A stretch of 64,000 nt of DNA, taken from NCBI RefSeq assembly GCF_004349065.1, contig NZ_SMKZ01000002.1, forward strand, positions 208,160 to 272,159. Reading direction: 5' to 3'. Positions 1 to 9,535 of the stretch are shown piece after piece; the stretch's first letter is position 1; every line of letters starts with the position of its first letter. This DNA is from Jiangella asiatica (GTDB lineage Bacteria > Actinomycetota > Actinomycetes > Jiangellales > Jiangellaceae). The notes under the pieces were generated by a model that did not search any database, was not told where the DNA came from, and worked only from the letters and a program-made list of their open reading frames with translations. The position numbers were made by a program, and so were the translations under genes.

Positions 1-1
1 G

Positions 2-1942
2 CAGGTGACCGAGGGGCCAACTGTCTACGACAACATCGCCACCGGCGAGACCTACGACGCCCGGCGGGAGCAGCCGGGTTGGGCGACGCCCGGCTTCGAG
101 GCAACGGACTGGTCCAGCGCAGCGGTCCTTCCGCCGCCGGCGCCGGTGCTTCGGGCACAGTCGATGCCCCCGATCACGGCGACCGACATCGAGCCGGTGC
201 GCATCACCGAGCCGAAGCCAGGTGTCCACGTGTTCGACATGGGCCGGACGACGGCCGGTTGGGCCAGATTGTCGGTCTCCGGTGCGGCCGGCACCGCGGT
301 CCGGATGTTGTACGGCGAGGAGCTGAATGACGACGGGACGGTGCGGAACCTCGGTCACCACGACCCGGAACGAAGCGACGCGGCCGGACAGCTCGACATC
401 TACATCCTCAACGGCAAGGGCAGAGAAGTCTGGGAGCCCGAGTTCAGCTACACCGGTTTCCAGTACGTCCAGGTGGAGGGCCTGCCAGAGCCGCCCACCA
501 CCGACACCATCACAGGCCGCGAGGTACACAACGCCGTCGACTCCGTGGGCGCCTTCGAGTCCTCCAACGAGCTGTACGGTCAGATCCACGACGCGATGCG
601 TGCCACCATCCTCAACAACCTGCAGAGCATGCCGACCGACAGTCCGACGTTCGAGCGGCGCGGCTGGTCCGGTGACGCGCACGTGGCGCTGCCGACCATG
701 CTCTACAACTTCGACATGGCCGCGTTCTTCAAGAAGTGGCTGGACGATTTCGAGGACAACCAGGTCGACACCGCAGAGAACCGAACCGACGACCGCGAAC
801 GAGGGCTCGGGCGGGTGACCGTCGTCGCTCCCTGGCCGAACGACTTCCGCTCCACCAGCATCTCCGCTGCCTGGACCGGGGTCCTCCCGGCTCTGGTGTG
901 GTCGCTCTACACCGACTACGGCGACCGCACCGTGCTCACCGATCACTACGCGTTCCTCACCAGATACATGGATTTCATGGAGACCCTGCTCGACGACGGG
1001 ATCATGAGCGTCGAGCAGTACGGAGACCACGCATCACCCTTCGGATCCAACCCCGAGGAGGACAGGCGCCTGGCCGGCACCGCGTACTTCTACAAGTCGC
1101 TGCGCGAAATGGCACGCATCGCCACCGTCCTCGGCGAGGCCGCCGACGCCGAGCGCTACGACACCGTGGCCGAGCACGTACGGGACCGTTTCAACGCCGT
1201 CTTCTTCGACCGGGACGGCGGCTACTACGACACCTTCGAGGGGTTCGAGTACAAGCAGACGTCGAACGCTGTGCCCCTCGCCTTCGGCCTGGTCCCCGAG
1301 GAACACGAGGCGTCGGTGGTCCAGAGCCTGGTCGACGACATCGAGGCTCGCGGCTGGCATCTCAACACCGGCATCCTGGGCACCAGCGTGTTGCTGCCGG
1401 TGCTGTCCGAGCACGGCCACCATGACGTCGCGCATCGTCTTGCCGGCCAGACCACGGACCCCAGCTGGGGCCACTGGATCGAGAACGGGATGACGACGAT
1501 CCCGTCCCGCTGGCCCATGAGGCCCGGCTCCAACAACCACTACATGCTCGGAACGGTCGATGAGTGGTTCTACAGCCACGTCGCCGGCCTCTCCCCGGAT
1601 CCTTCCGGGCCGGGCTACGAGAAGTTCGTCGTCCGGCCGTACCCCGGGGGCGTCGACGAGGCCAAGACGACGTACGAGTCCGTCCGTGGCGAGATCGAAA
1701 CCGAGTGGGAACACGACGACGACATCTTCAGGCTCGAGGTCACCGTTCCCGTCAACGCGACGGCAACGGTCCATGTCCCCACCTCTGATCCGGGCAGCGT
1801 CACCGAAGGCGGGGGTCCAGCCGACCGTGCCGACGGCGTCCGGTTCCTCGAAGTGCGAGACGGATACGCCGTCTACGTGGTCGGCTCGGGCGAGTACCGA
1901 TTCCACTCGGAGATCCAGGTGGCTCGGACGGTCAACCAATGA
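2..1942 (+). CDS. GH78 alpha-L-rhamnosidase, 5'-truncated by window edge
   Basis: Glycoside hydrolase releasing terminal alpha-L-rhamnose. The open frame runs in from before base 1, so the visible GTG at position 5 is not the true start; about 645 residues are present against 900-1000 usual for the family. Seen: a beta-sandwich segment with VRMLYGEELNDDG near residue 100, then the family's catalytic-region signature DSPTFERRGWSGD (residues 212-224), which aligns with the DCPxREKLGW motif of GH78 enzymes and carries the candidate general acid E217, followed by an alpha/alpha-barrel-like region and a C-terminal beta domain. Any secretion signal lies outside the window. It heads a run of carbohydrate-active genes on the same strand. 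Confidence 0.85.
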   Translation, partial: QVTEGPTVYDNIATGETYDARREQPGWATPGFEATDWSSAAVLPPPAPVLRAQSMPPITATDIEPVRITEPKPGVHVFDMGRTTAGWARLSVSGAAGTAVRMLYGEELNDDGTVRNLGHHDPERSDAAGQLDIYILNGKGREVWEPEFSYTGFQYVQVEGLPEPPTTDTITGREVHNAVDSVGAFESSNELYGQIHDAMRATILNNLQSMPTDSPTFERRGWSGDAHVALPTMLYNFDMAAFFKKWLDDFEDNQVDTAENRTDDRERGLGRVTVVAPWPNDFRSTSISAAWTGVLPALVWSLYTDYGDRTVLTDHYAFLTRYMDFMETLLDDGIMSVEQYGDHASPFGSNPEEDRRLAGTAYFYKSLREMARIATVLGEAADAERYDTVAEHVRDRFNAVFFDRDGGYYDTFEGFEYKQTSNAVPLAFGLVPEEHEASVVQSLVDDIEARGWHLNTGILGTSVLLPVLSEHGHHDVAHRLAGQTTDPSWGHWIENGMTTIPSRWPMRPGSNNHYMLGTVDEWFYSHVAGLSPDPSGPGYEKFVVRPYPGGVDEAKTTYESVRGEIETEWEHDDDIFRLEVTVPVNATATVHVPTSDPGSVTEGGGPADRADGVRFLEVRDGYAVYVVGSGEYRFHSEIQVARTVNQ

Positions 1943-2478
1943 GCCCTGCGCGGCCGACGCCGACCACAACCTCGACACGATCTACGGCCATGGCCAGGCG
2001 TACCTCCACGACCGGACGTCGGTCGAGCACGGCCACACCCATGGAGCACCTCCTGCGGCTGGCGCAGGCCACGGATGCGCCTACGGCCGCCCGCTGGCGT
2101 GGCCAGGTGATTGGCTGGGCGCGCCGCGACACCGGCCCGGCGCTGCTGCCTTCCGCTCCGGTGGCCCCGGTGGGGTTGTTCCAGCACGTACTGAACTGCC
2201 TGGCGGCGCCACAGCGGTCGGAGCACCGGCAGCTCCCGGTGATGGACCGCGCCGTTCACCGGCGTCCCACCTGGACGTACGCCATCTCGATGTCGAGCCG
2301 CCGCATCCGCTACTACGAGCAGATCAACAACCAGAACAAGCGGGGCTGGCACACCGGCTCGGGCAGTGCCTACCTGTACAACGACGACGACACCCAGATC
2401 GGCGACGCGTCCTGGCTCACCGCCGACCTGCGCACCAGCGTCGGCGGCACCCGCATCGCCCGGCTCCGGCTTGCCTGA
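1939..2478 (+). pseudogene. PL8 polysaccharide lyase remnant (internal fragment)
   Basis: From about 2040 to 2460 the translation matches the central part of PL8 lyases (hyaluronate/chondroitin/xanthan lyases): ARWRGQVIGWARRDT, then MDRAVHRRPTWTYAISMSS, then NNQNKRGWHTGSGSAYLYND. These correspond to the HRRPGWAFGISMSS and GWHTGDGMTYLYND landmarks. Only about 150 of the roughly 750 residues are present; there is no signal peptide, no N-terminal toroid with its catalytic Asn/His/Tyr, and the C-terminal beta domains are missing. The first 30 codons after the ATG (which overlaps the rhamnosidase stop) look like unrelated low-complexity frame. Read as a decayed gene, it suggests the cluster once degraded, or has relatives that degrade, an acidic polysaccharide. 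Confidence 0.65.
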
Positions 2479-2510
2479 CCCCGCATCGGTCACCGCTACA
2501 GGAGGACAAG

Positions 2511-4682
2511 ATGTCTGCCGTACGCCGCCGGCTCGCCGGACTGGCCGCCACCGCGGCCGTCGTGCTGACACTGACGGCCGCACCGGCCCAGAGCACCGAG
2601 GAGAACGACTCCGGCGCGGCGGCCGCCGTCGTGCCCATCGACTGGGACCGGTTCACCGCCGGGCTCCCCGACGACGACCAGGCCGAGCGCACCCGGGCCA
2701 TCCTGCTGAACGCCAACGAGTACGCGCTGCGCACCTGGTTCCCGGCGAAGTTCGGGTCACAGACGGGGCCCTACCTCGACCTCGGCGGCGTCGGGGAGGG
2801 CAGCATCCGCCCGCCCGGCAGCGAGGCGCTCGCGCTGGCGACGTCGGTGGCCACCGGTGCCTACGACGCCGCTGCGACCGGCGTACCCGAGCCGCGGGCC
2901 AGGGAGGTCGCGATCCTACTGACGACGTCGATCGCGTACCGGCACGAGACCAACTCCGCCGGCGGGTGGGGGACGGCCTGGCAGAGCGCGCTGTGGGCGT
3001 TCAACGCCGCGTTCGCCGGCTGGCTGCTCTGGGACGACCTGACCCTCGCCGACCAGGAGCGGGTGGCGCGGATGGTGCAGGCGGAGGCGGACGTGTTCCT
3101 GGACTACACCGTGCCCTACTACCAGCGGCCGGACGGCACCGTCGTCACGCCCGGCGACAGCAAGGCCGAGGAAAACGCCTGGAACGCCGCGTTCCTCAAC
3201 CTCGCCGTGTCGATGATGCCGGAGCACCCGAACGTCGCGGTGTGGCAGGACAAGGCGATCGAGCTCATGATCTCGGCGTACTCGCGCCCCACGGACCTGC
3301 ACGACGACACCGTCGTGAACGGCAAGGAGCTGCGCGAGTGGCTGAACGGCTCGAACATCTTCGAGGACGGCACGCTGGTCAACCATTCCCGCATCCACCC
3401 GGACTACTTCACCAGCATCGCCAACAGTGTCGGCGCCCCGCTGGCGTACGGGCTGGCCGGCCGGGCGACGCCGCGCGCGGCGCTGCACAACGCCGGCGTC
3501 GTCTACCATGCGCTGGCCGACCACGAGTTCGCCGCGCCGCCGTACGCCGAACCCGGCGGCACCATCTACATGCGTGACGCCGAGGGCGCGGCGACCGCGG
3601 ACATCTACTACCCGCAGGGCAACGACTGGGGCACCAGCCGGCAGCTGCACTTCCTGCTGCTGGACACCCTGGCCGCCGTCTTCGGCTTCGACACCGGTAC
3701 CGCCGTGCCGGCCGCGGACTGGGCCGCGGCGCATGCCGGGCGCGCGCTGGCCATGCAGGCCCGGTTCGACGACGGCCGCACGTACGGCGCGCCGTCGGAG
3801 GACACGTACTCCGGGCGCGAGGAGTGGGTCGCGCTGCTGGCCGGCCGGACCTACCTGACGAACTGGCTGGACCACAACGCGCCCATCCAGTTCACCGACC
3901 AGGCGTTCCCGGTGCGCCCGGGCGACCACCTCGGCGCCACCCTCACCGTCGACGCGGCGGCGTCCTACCCGCGCGGTGTGCCCACACCGCTGACCGCGAC
4001 CGTCACCAGCCGCTCCGAAGTGCCGCTGCATCGGCTGGAGTTTCAGCTCGTGCTGCCTGACGGCTGGCAGGCGGTCCGCCAGTCCGGCGCCGACGGCCTG
4101 CTGCGACCCGGCGCGATGTCGACGACGACCTGGCTGGTGACCGCACCGGACGACGGCGGCGACACCGCGGAGCTGCGTGCCGGTGTCAGCTATCGCGGCT
4201 TCGGCGTTCAGCGTGAGCTGGAGCGGACCGCGTTCGTGGCGGTCCCGCCGGGTGTCAACGTCGCGCTGGGCAAGCCGGTGACGGTGTCGTCGGTGCTGCG
4301 CGCCACCGCGGGCGGCGACAAGGCCGTCGACGGCGGGTTCGCCGACGCCAGCCGGTGGATCTCGGCCGAAGGGGACCCCGCGCCGTGGCTCGTCGTCGAC
4401 CTGACCGCGCCCACCCGGATCGGCGAGATCCACCTCTACTCCGGCTACGTCACCACCAACCACGACCCGACGACGACCTTGAAGGACTTCACGGTCGAGG
4501 CCCGGACCGACGCCGGCTGGCGCGAGGTCGCGCGGTTCACCGGCAACGTCGCGCACCGGGTGGTGGTCGACGACGTCGGGCTCTCCGCCGACCAGGTGCG
4601 ACTGTCCATCACCGACCCGTCGGGCAGCACGATCGACGTCGCGCGGGTCTTCGAGGTCGAGGTCTATGAGGAGGCGTCGTGA
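2511..4682 (+). CDS. secreted toroid-type putative polysaccharide lyase/hydrolase with F5/8-type C-terminal module
   Basis: 723 residues; the ATG follows AGGAGG at 2500 with good spacing. Residues 1-28 form a Sec-type signal peptide (RRR, hydrophobic core, APAQS). Residues 40-480 are rich in Trp and helical repeats and carry EENAWNAAFLNLA (220-232) and the compact NHSRIHPDY (291-299). A His/Tyr/Asn group of this kind is typical of alpha/alpha-toroid lyases, but I cannot assign a family. Residues about 500-570 look like an NEW3/Ig-like domain. Residues about 583-720 form an F5/8 type C (CBM32-like) module ending in DVARVFEVEVY. Exported; likely acts on a polysaccharide outside the cell. The specific reaction is not known from sequence alone. 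Confidence 0.7.
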   Translation: MSAVRRRLAGLAATAAVVLTLTAAPAQSTEENDSGAAAAVVPIDWDRFTAGLPDDDQAERTRAILLNANEYALRTWFPAKFGSQTGPYLDLGGVGEGSIRPPGSEALALATSVATGAYDAAATGVPEPRAREVAILLTTSIAYRHETNSAGGWGTAWQSALWAFNAAFAGWLLWDDLTLADQERVARMVQAEADVFLDYTVPYYQRPDGTVVTPGDSKAEENAWNAAFLNLAVSMMPEHPNVAVWQDKAIELMISAYSRPTDLHDDTVVNGKELREWLNGSNIFEDGTLVNHSRIHPDYFTSIANSVGAPLAYGLAGRATPRAALHNAGVVYHALADHEFAAPPYAEPGGTIYMRDAEGAATADIYYPQGNDWGTSRQLHFLLLDTLAAVFGFDTGTAVPAADWAAAHAGRALAMQARFDDGRTYGAPSEDTYSGREEWVALLAGRTYLTNWLDHNAPIQFTDQAFPVRPGDHLGATLTVDAAASYPRGVPTPLTATVTSRSEVPLHRLEFQLVLPDGWQAVRQSGADGLLRPGAMSTTTWLVTAPDDGGDTAELRAGVSYRGFGVQRELERTAFVAVPPGVNVALGKPVTVSSVLRATAGGDKAVDGGFADASRWISAEGDPAPWLVVDLTAPTRIGEIHLYSGYVTTNHDPTTTLKDFTVEARTDAGWREVARFTGNVAHRVVVDDVGLSADQVRLSITDPSGSTIDVARVFEVEVYEEAS

Positions 4683-4823
4683 TGCGATCGTCCCGGCTCG
4701 GCCGGCCGGCACGGCGACCTCCGTCGTGCTCAGGGCCGTGTCGAGCGGCTTCACCCGAGCCGGCGCCGGCCCGCTTCGTCCCCGTGCCCTGATCTGCCGA
4801 CATCCAGAGCGAAGGAGCATCTC

Positions 4824-7661
4824 GTGCGCACATCCCGTCGCCGGCTCGCCGGCCTGCTGGTCGCTCCCGTTCTCGCCGCCGGGTTGGCGGCCGGCCTCAC
4901 CACCGGACCGGCCGCCAATTCCGCCAACGCCGGCGAGTCGTTGTTCGCCGAAGACTTCTCCGCCGGCATGGGCGCCTGGCGGGCCGTGACCGGGTCGCTC
5001 GACGAGTGGCGGATCGAGGGCACGGAGTTCGCATACACCACCGTCGACACCCTGGCGCAGACCTCCGGGCGCTACATCACCCCGGACCCAGCGCTGGTGC
5101 TGCCGGAGGCGTACGAGGTCCGGGTCCGGGCCCGGGTCGACGACCCCGGGCCCGGCGGTTCGGTGCCGCTCAACGTGCTGGCCGACTGGACCGACACTTC
5201 CGCGCCGACCCGGCAGAACCTGTCCCTGCAGCTCCCTGGTGGCGGCGGGATGCGGATGGCGCAGCCGATCGCCGGACAGATCGTCTGCAGCGGCCCGGCA
5301 CCGCTGATCTCGCCCGGCGAGTGGTTCGACATCGTGCTGCGCCGGGCCGGCGGCATCCTCGTCGTGGAGATCAACGACCAGCGGGTCGCCGCGGTGCGAG
5401 CCGGCGACACGGGCGGCACGGTCGGGCTCGGCGTCTACCGGGCCCGGACCTCGGTCGACTCCGTGGTGGTGGAGGCGCTGGACGGCGTGCCGGATGACCA
5501 CCCCACCGAGCCGAGCGGCTGCGACTGGAGCCCGCCCGGCGAGCCCGACGACGAGCAGCCGGTGCTGCTCAACCAGAGCGGCTTCAACACCAGCTGGCCG
5601 AAGCGGTTCACCGCGCCGAAGGCCGAGGACGGCGCCGCGTTCACCGTCGTCGACGCCGACGGAACGGTGCGCTTCTCCGGGACGGTGCACGGAGGGGTCG
5701 GTGACTTCAGCGCGTTCCGGCCGGGCGCGGGGGAGAGCGACTTCCGCGTCGTCGTCGATGGCGAGGCCGGCACCGGCGAGTCGGTGGCGTTCGGCATCGG
5801 CCCGTCCTGGCTGGAGCGGGTGTCGTACGAGAACGCGGTCGAGTTCATGACCGGGTCGCGCTGCTACTTCGGCGACGCCGCGGCATCCGACGTCGGCTGG
5901 AACGGCTCACGCTGCCGATGGAGCGTCATGTGGCGCGACGGCGACACGTACTCGTTCGAGGTCCCGACGCTGATCGACCTGTTCTCGGCCAACCCGGCAG
6001 CCTTCGAGGGGATGCGCTTCGACGACGCCGTCTACCAGGGCATGGCCTACGAGCTGCCGGCCGACACGCCCGAGGTCGTGCGGCTGATCGCTTGGGGCGT
6101 CGACCGGATGCTCGCGCACGACGTCAACCACACGCTGTGGAAGGGGCAGCTGGCGGCGTTCCTGCGTGCTTACCCCGACCTCGCCGCGTGGATCCCGGTC
6201 GAGATGTACGAGGACACCCGCGACTACCTGTTCCCGCTGTGGAGCCACCAGCCGCACGACCGGTTCACCTCCGCCTACGACTACACGCCGCACACCGCGG
6301 ACCTGTTCCAGACCTACACCCAGGTCGGCACCGGCAAGGGCGAGCTCCCGCCCGGCCACTCGATCCGGCCGAACCTCGACATGCACGAGGTGGCGCTGCG
6401 CGAGGGCCGTGACGACGCCGATGCCTACCTCGACGCCGCCCGGCGCAACGCCGCCTGGATCGTCGACGAGCTGGACTGGAACGACCCCCGGACCACCAAG
6501 GGCCAGCGGATGTCCGAGCACGTCACGGTGACGGGGCTGGTCGACTTCCTGCGGCGGTACCCCGGCGAGGCGCCGGCCGGGACCGCCGCGAAGATCACGC
6601 AGTGGGCTTCGGTCGCCGTCGCCCGCTCGGCGAACCTGTGGGACTTCCGGCGCTACTCCGACGACCGCTGGACGATCCCGTCGTTCTCCGGCGGCGGCGG
6701 TGCCGACCCGAACGAGACGGGGAACCTCGCCGGCCTCGCGGCGCCGGCCCTCGCCGCGGCAAGTGTGGTCGACGACCCGGAGCTGGCCGGCCGGCTGCGC
6801 GAGATCGCCGTCGCCGCCGTCGACAACGTCTTCGGCCGCAACCCCACGGGACGGCACGCCTCGTACCGCGCGCCGACGCAGCAGTGGGGCTTCGAGGGCG
6901 TGGAGCTGGGCTGGTACAGCGAGTACCAGGGCGGCGCCGGCCTGCTGCAAGGCATTCCCGGCGTGCTCGACGGGTCGCCGAAGAACGCGCACTACCCGTT
7001 CGCGCCCACCGTCGGCAACATCGGCCACAGCGAGGGCTGGGTGGCGTTCAACATGGCCTGGAACGCCTCGCTGGCCTGGCTCGCCGACACCGAGACGGCG
7101 GTGCGCGTCGTGTCGTCGTCCGGCGAGCCGGTCACGCACGTGCTGTCGAGGTCGGCCGCGACGGTGGAGCTGACCGCACCGCTCGACCTCGACACCGCCG
7201 TGCTCGACGAAGCCGAGGTGCGGGTGCGCGTCGGTTCCGGTCCCGCGCGGCCGCTGCCGGTGCGGCAGGTGAGCCCCGACACCACGACGTTCGCCGGGCC
7301 GCTCGACGTCGCGGCGCTCGGGGCCGAGCCCGGTGACGTCGTGACCGTGTCGTACGGGCTCGGCTCCTTCACGGCGCTGGCGCGGGTGACGGTCGAGGCG
7401 GCCGACGCCTGCCCGGACGGCCACGCCTCCGACGTGACGGTGACCTTCGGTGCCGTCGACTCCGGCGTGCCCAACCGCGACCGCGGCGACGGCTGCACGT
7501 TCCTCGACGTCGTCGAGGCACAGGGACCGTTCGCCGACCATGGCGCGCTGGTCCGTGCCGTCCGCACGACAGCCGACGGCTGGCGCGAGGACGGCCTGCT
7601 GACCCGGCAGCAGAGCCAGGACCTGCTGACCGCGGCGGCCGCCTCGGGACGATCGTCATGA
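4824..7661 (+). CDS. secreted GH9-like glycoside hydrolase
   Basis: 945 residues from GTG, preceded by GAAGGAG. Residues 1-37 are a signal peptide. Residues 40-215 look like a LamG/jelly-roll module (FAEDFSAGMGAWRAVTG). PVLLNQSGFNTSWPKRF (about 246-262) is the landmark of the N-terminal Ig-like domain of GH9 cellulases (CelD_N). The region from about 335 to 770 is the candidate alpha/alpha barrel, with NIGHSEGWVAFNMAWNASL near its end resembling the GH9 general-acid motif (NExxxxWNAPL). The classical DAGD nucleophile motif is not evident, so substrate and even activity are uncertain. The last 80 residues (CPDGHAS to LLTRQQSQDLL) look like the C-terminal tail found on many actinobacterial exoenzymes. 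The stop overlaps the next start by four bases. Confidence 0.65.
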   Translation: MRTSRRRLAGLLVAPVLAAGLAAGLTTGPAANSANAGESLFAEDFSAGMGAWRAVTGSLDEWRIEGTEFAYTTVDTLAQTSGRYITPDPALVLPEAYEVRVRARVDDPGPGGSVPLNVLADWTDTSAPTRQNLSLQLPGGGGMRMAQPIAGQIVCSGPAPLISPGEWFDIVLRRAGGILVVEINDQRVAAVRAGDTGGTVGLGVYRARTSVDSVVVEALDGVPDDHPTEPSGCDWSPPGEPDDEQPVLLNQSGFNTSWPKRFTAPKAEDGAAFTVVDADGTVRFSGTVHGGVGDFSAFRPGAGESDFRVVVDGEAGTGESVAFGIGPSWLERVSYENAVEFMTGSRCYFGDAAASDVGWNGSRCRWSVMWRDGDTYSFEVPTLIDLFSANPAAFEGMRFDDAVYQGMAYELPADTPEVVRLIAWGVDRMLAHDVNHTLWKGQLAAFLRAYPDLAAWIPVEMYEDTRDYLFPLWSHQPHDRFTSAYDYTPHTADLFQTYTQVGTGKGELPPGHSIRPNLDMHEVALREGRDDADAYLDAARRNAAWIVDELDWNDPRTTKGQRMSEHVTVTGLVDFLRRYPGEAPAGTAAKITQWASVAVARSANLWDFRRYSDDRWTIPSFSGGGGADPNETGNLAGLAAPALAAASVVDDPELAGRLREIAVAAVDNVFGRNPTGRHASYRAPTQQWGFEGVELGWYSEYQGGAGLLQGIPGVLDGSPKNAHYPFAPTVGNIGHSEGWVAFNMAWNASLAWLADTETAVRVVSSSGEPVTHVLSRSAATVELTAPLDLDTAVLDEAEVRVRVGSGPARPLPVRQVSPDTTTFAGPLDVAALGAEPGDVVTVSYGLGSFTALARVTVEAADACPDGHASDVTVTFGAVDSGVPNRDRGDGCTFLDVVEAQGPFADHGALVRAVRTTADGWREDGLLTRQQSQDLLTAAAASGRSS

Positions 7662-9535
7662 CCCGCCGGCACCGCGAGCACGGCAGACCCCGCATGAGGA
7701 CGCTCGCTCTTTCACTGGCCGCATCCGTGCTACCACTGGTCACGGCGAGCGCGGCCGTGGCGCCGCAACTCGCCGTCGAGCCGGTCCCGTTCGCCATGGA
7801 CGCCACCAACCAAGCCGCGTGGTGGAATCCGGTGGCCGAGCACGACGGCGCGACCTATTTCGCCTTCGACGCCCCGGCCGACGAGGAGAACCTGCACGAG
7901 GTCCACATCGCCAAGCGCACCGACACCGGCGAATGGACCGTCGGCTGCCTGCGCGCCGGCGACGGCAGTTGCGTCCGGTACAACGACGACATCGGCCACC
8001 ACCAGCCGTCGATCGCGGTCGACGGCCGCGGCCACATCCATGCGTTCGTGTCGATGCACGGCCACGGCTGGCGTTACTACCGCTCGGACGAACCGGGCTC
8101 GGTGACCACCCTCACCAACCACTCCGCCGAGATGCCCGACACCGACGGCGGCGTCACCTACCCGACGACCACGTCGACACCGACCGGCGACGTGTACCTG
8201 ATCGCCCGGGTGGCCTCCGCCGAGACCGGTGCGTCACCCAGCGGCCGGCTCTACCGGTGGGATGTCGACACGAGCACGTGGACCAGGGTGGCCGTCTTCG
8301 CCCACGAGCCCGGCTACGCCATCTACCCCGACCAGCTCCAGGCCGACCGGCGCGGGCAGGTGCACATCCTGTGGGAGTGGGCCGACGGCAGCGCCTCGGG
8401 CATCCGCCACCTCGGCTCCTACCTGGTGTACCAGCCAGAGCACGACAGGTTCGTCGGTGCCGGCGGCCTGCCGGTGCGGGTGCCGGTCACGACCGAGGCT
8501 CCGGCCGACGTCGTGTACCAGCCGCTGGAAGGCGAGGAGAGCAAGGACGACGGCACCAGCAGCGTCGACCCGGGCATCCAGAGCGCCAAGCTGGTGCTCC
8601 TCGACCCGGCCGTGCGGCCCGGAGCTGTCGCGTACCGGTACCGGCCCGAGCCGGGTGCGCTGTTCCAGGTGCGCTGGGCGCAGTGGGACGGACGGCGGTG
8701 GGTCCGCGAGACGATCTACTCCGGCGCCATGGAGACCGAGGCCGCCATCGGCGCGACCTACCACGACCGCGTCGCCCGGGTCTACTACACGTTCAAGCCG
8801 CCGATGTGCGATCCGGGCAGCACCGAGCGCGGTGGGCTCTTCCTGGCCGAGAAGGAGGTCTCGCTGCGGCCGGTTCGGACGGACGCGGGCTGGACGGTCT
8901 CGCTCCTCGAGGACGAGTCGGCGATCCTGCGGCTTGCCACGACGACGAGGGACGACGGTACCGACGTGTTGTACCTGGCCGCGCCGAACATCGACGACCC
9001 GCCGGCCAGCCGGCTGTACTACGCGACCCTGCCGAGGACGGAGGACTCCGCCGAGGGGTCCGCCGACGTGCTGGCCTCGGCGTCGGCCGCCGAGGACGAG
9101 ACGAACTGGGCGTATGCTGCCGACGTCATGGTCAGCTCGGCACTGACACCGCAAAGCGGCGGCACCTGCCTGGTCGACGGCAACCGCACCGACCGCAACA
9201 GCAGGTGGATCTCCGCCCGCGGCGACCTGACGCCCACGGCCACGATCCAGCTGGCCCAGCCGGTCGACGTCGACCGCGTCGAGGTGTACAGCGGCTACTT
9301 CACCGACAGCCGGGCGATCGTCCGGGCCTTCACCGTCGAGCTTCTCGTCGACGGGTTGTGGCAGCCGGTGGCGAGCGTCACGGACAACACGCGCAACCCC
9401 GTCGTCGTAGACGTGGCCGGGTCCGCTCCTGCCGACCAGGTGCGCCTGGTGCTGACCGACCCGTCGGGCTACGAGGGCGGTTCGGATCTGGCGCGGGTCT
9501 TCGAGGTCGAGGTCTACGGATCGAGGGTTCCATGA
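7658..9535 (+). CDS. secreted BNR-repeat beta-propeller protein, possible polysaccharide lyase, with F5/8-type module
   Basis: 625 residues. The ATG overlaps the preceding stop (ATGA); an alternative ATG at 7694 would place the hydrophobic signal segment at the very start. After the signal peptide, residues 40-460 contain propeller-type repeats: HHQPSIAVDGRGHIHAFVSM, GDVYLIARVAS, YPDQLQADRRGQVHILW, AKLVLLDPAV. This is the layout of the BNR_4 family, which includes ulvan and rhamnose-glucuronate lyases (PL24/PL25/PL42); PL42-like activity is an inference from fold plus neighbours. Residues about 485-622 form a C-terminal discoidin-like module ending DLARVFEVEVYG, closely similar to that of the 2511-4682 protein. 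Translationally coupled on both sides. Confidence 0.65.
   Translation: MTRRHREHGRPRMRTLALSLAASVLPLVTASAAVAPQLAVEPVPFAMDATNQAAWWNPVAEHDGATYFAFDAPADEENLHEVHIAKRTDTGEWTVGCLRAGDGSCVRYNDDIGHHQPSIAVDGRGHIHAFVSMHGHGWRYYRSDEPGSVTTLTNHSAEMPDTDGGVTYPTTTSTPTGDVYLIARVASAETGASPSGRLYRWDVDTSTWTRVAVFAHEPGYAIYPDQLQADRRGQVHILWEWADGSASGIRHLGSYLVYQPEHDRFVGAGGLPVRVPVTTEAPADVVYQPLEGEESKDDGTSSVDPGIQSAKLVLLDPAVRPGAVAYRYRPEPGALFQVRWAQWDGRRWVRETIYSGAMETEAAIGATYHDRVARVYYTFKPPMCDPGSTERGGLFLAEKEVSLRPVRTDAGWTVSLLEDESAILRLATTTRDDGTDVLYLAAPNIDDPPASRLYYATLPRTEDSAEGSADVLASASAAEDETNWAYAADVMVSSALTPQSGGTCLVDGNRTDRNSRWISARGDLTPTATIQLAQPVDVDRVEVYSGYFTDSRAIVRAFTVELLVDGLWQPVASVTDNTRNPVVVDVAGSAPADQVRLVLTDPSGYEGGSDLARVFEVEVYGSRVP

Noticed and set aside
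1560..2510. Very long + strand frame spanning the rhamnosidase end and the next gene
   Set aside because: Its first 300 codons are low-complexity Arg/Pro/Ser shadow; the real gene starts at the ATG at 2511 with a ribosome site and signal peptide.
2916..5690. 924-residue minus-strand open frame opposite the toroid and GH9-like genes
   Set aside because: Arg/Gly/Val-rich shadow typical of antisense frames in GC-rich coding DNA; no motifs, and both sense genes are well supported.
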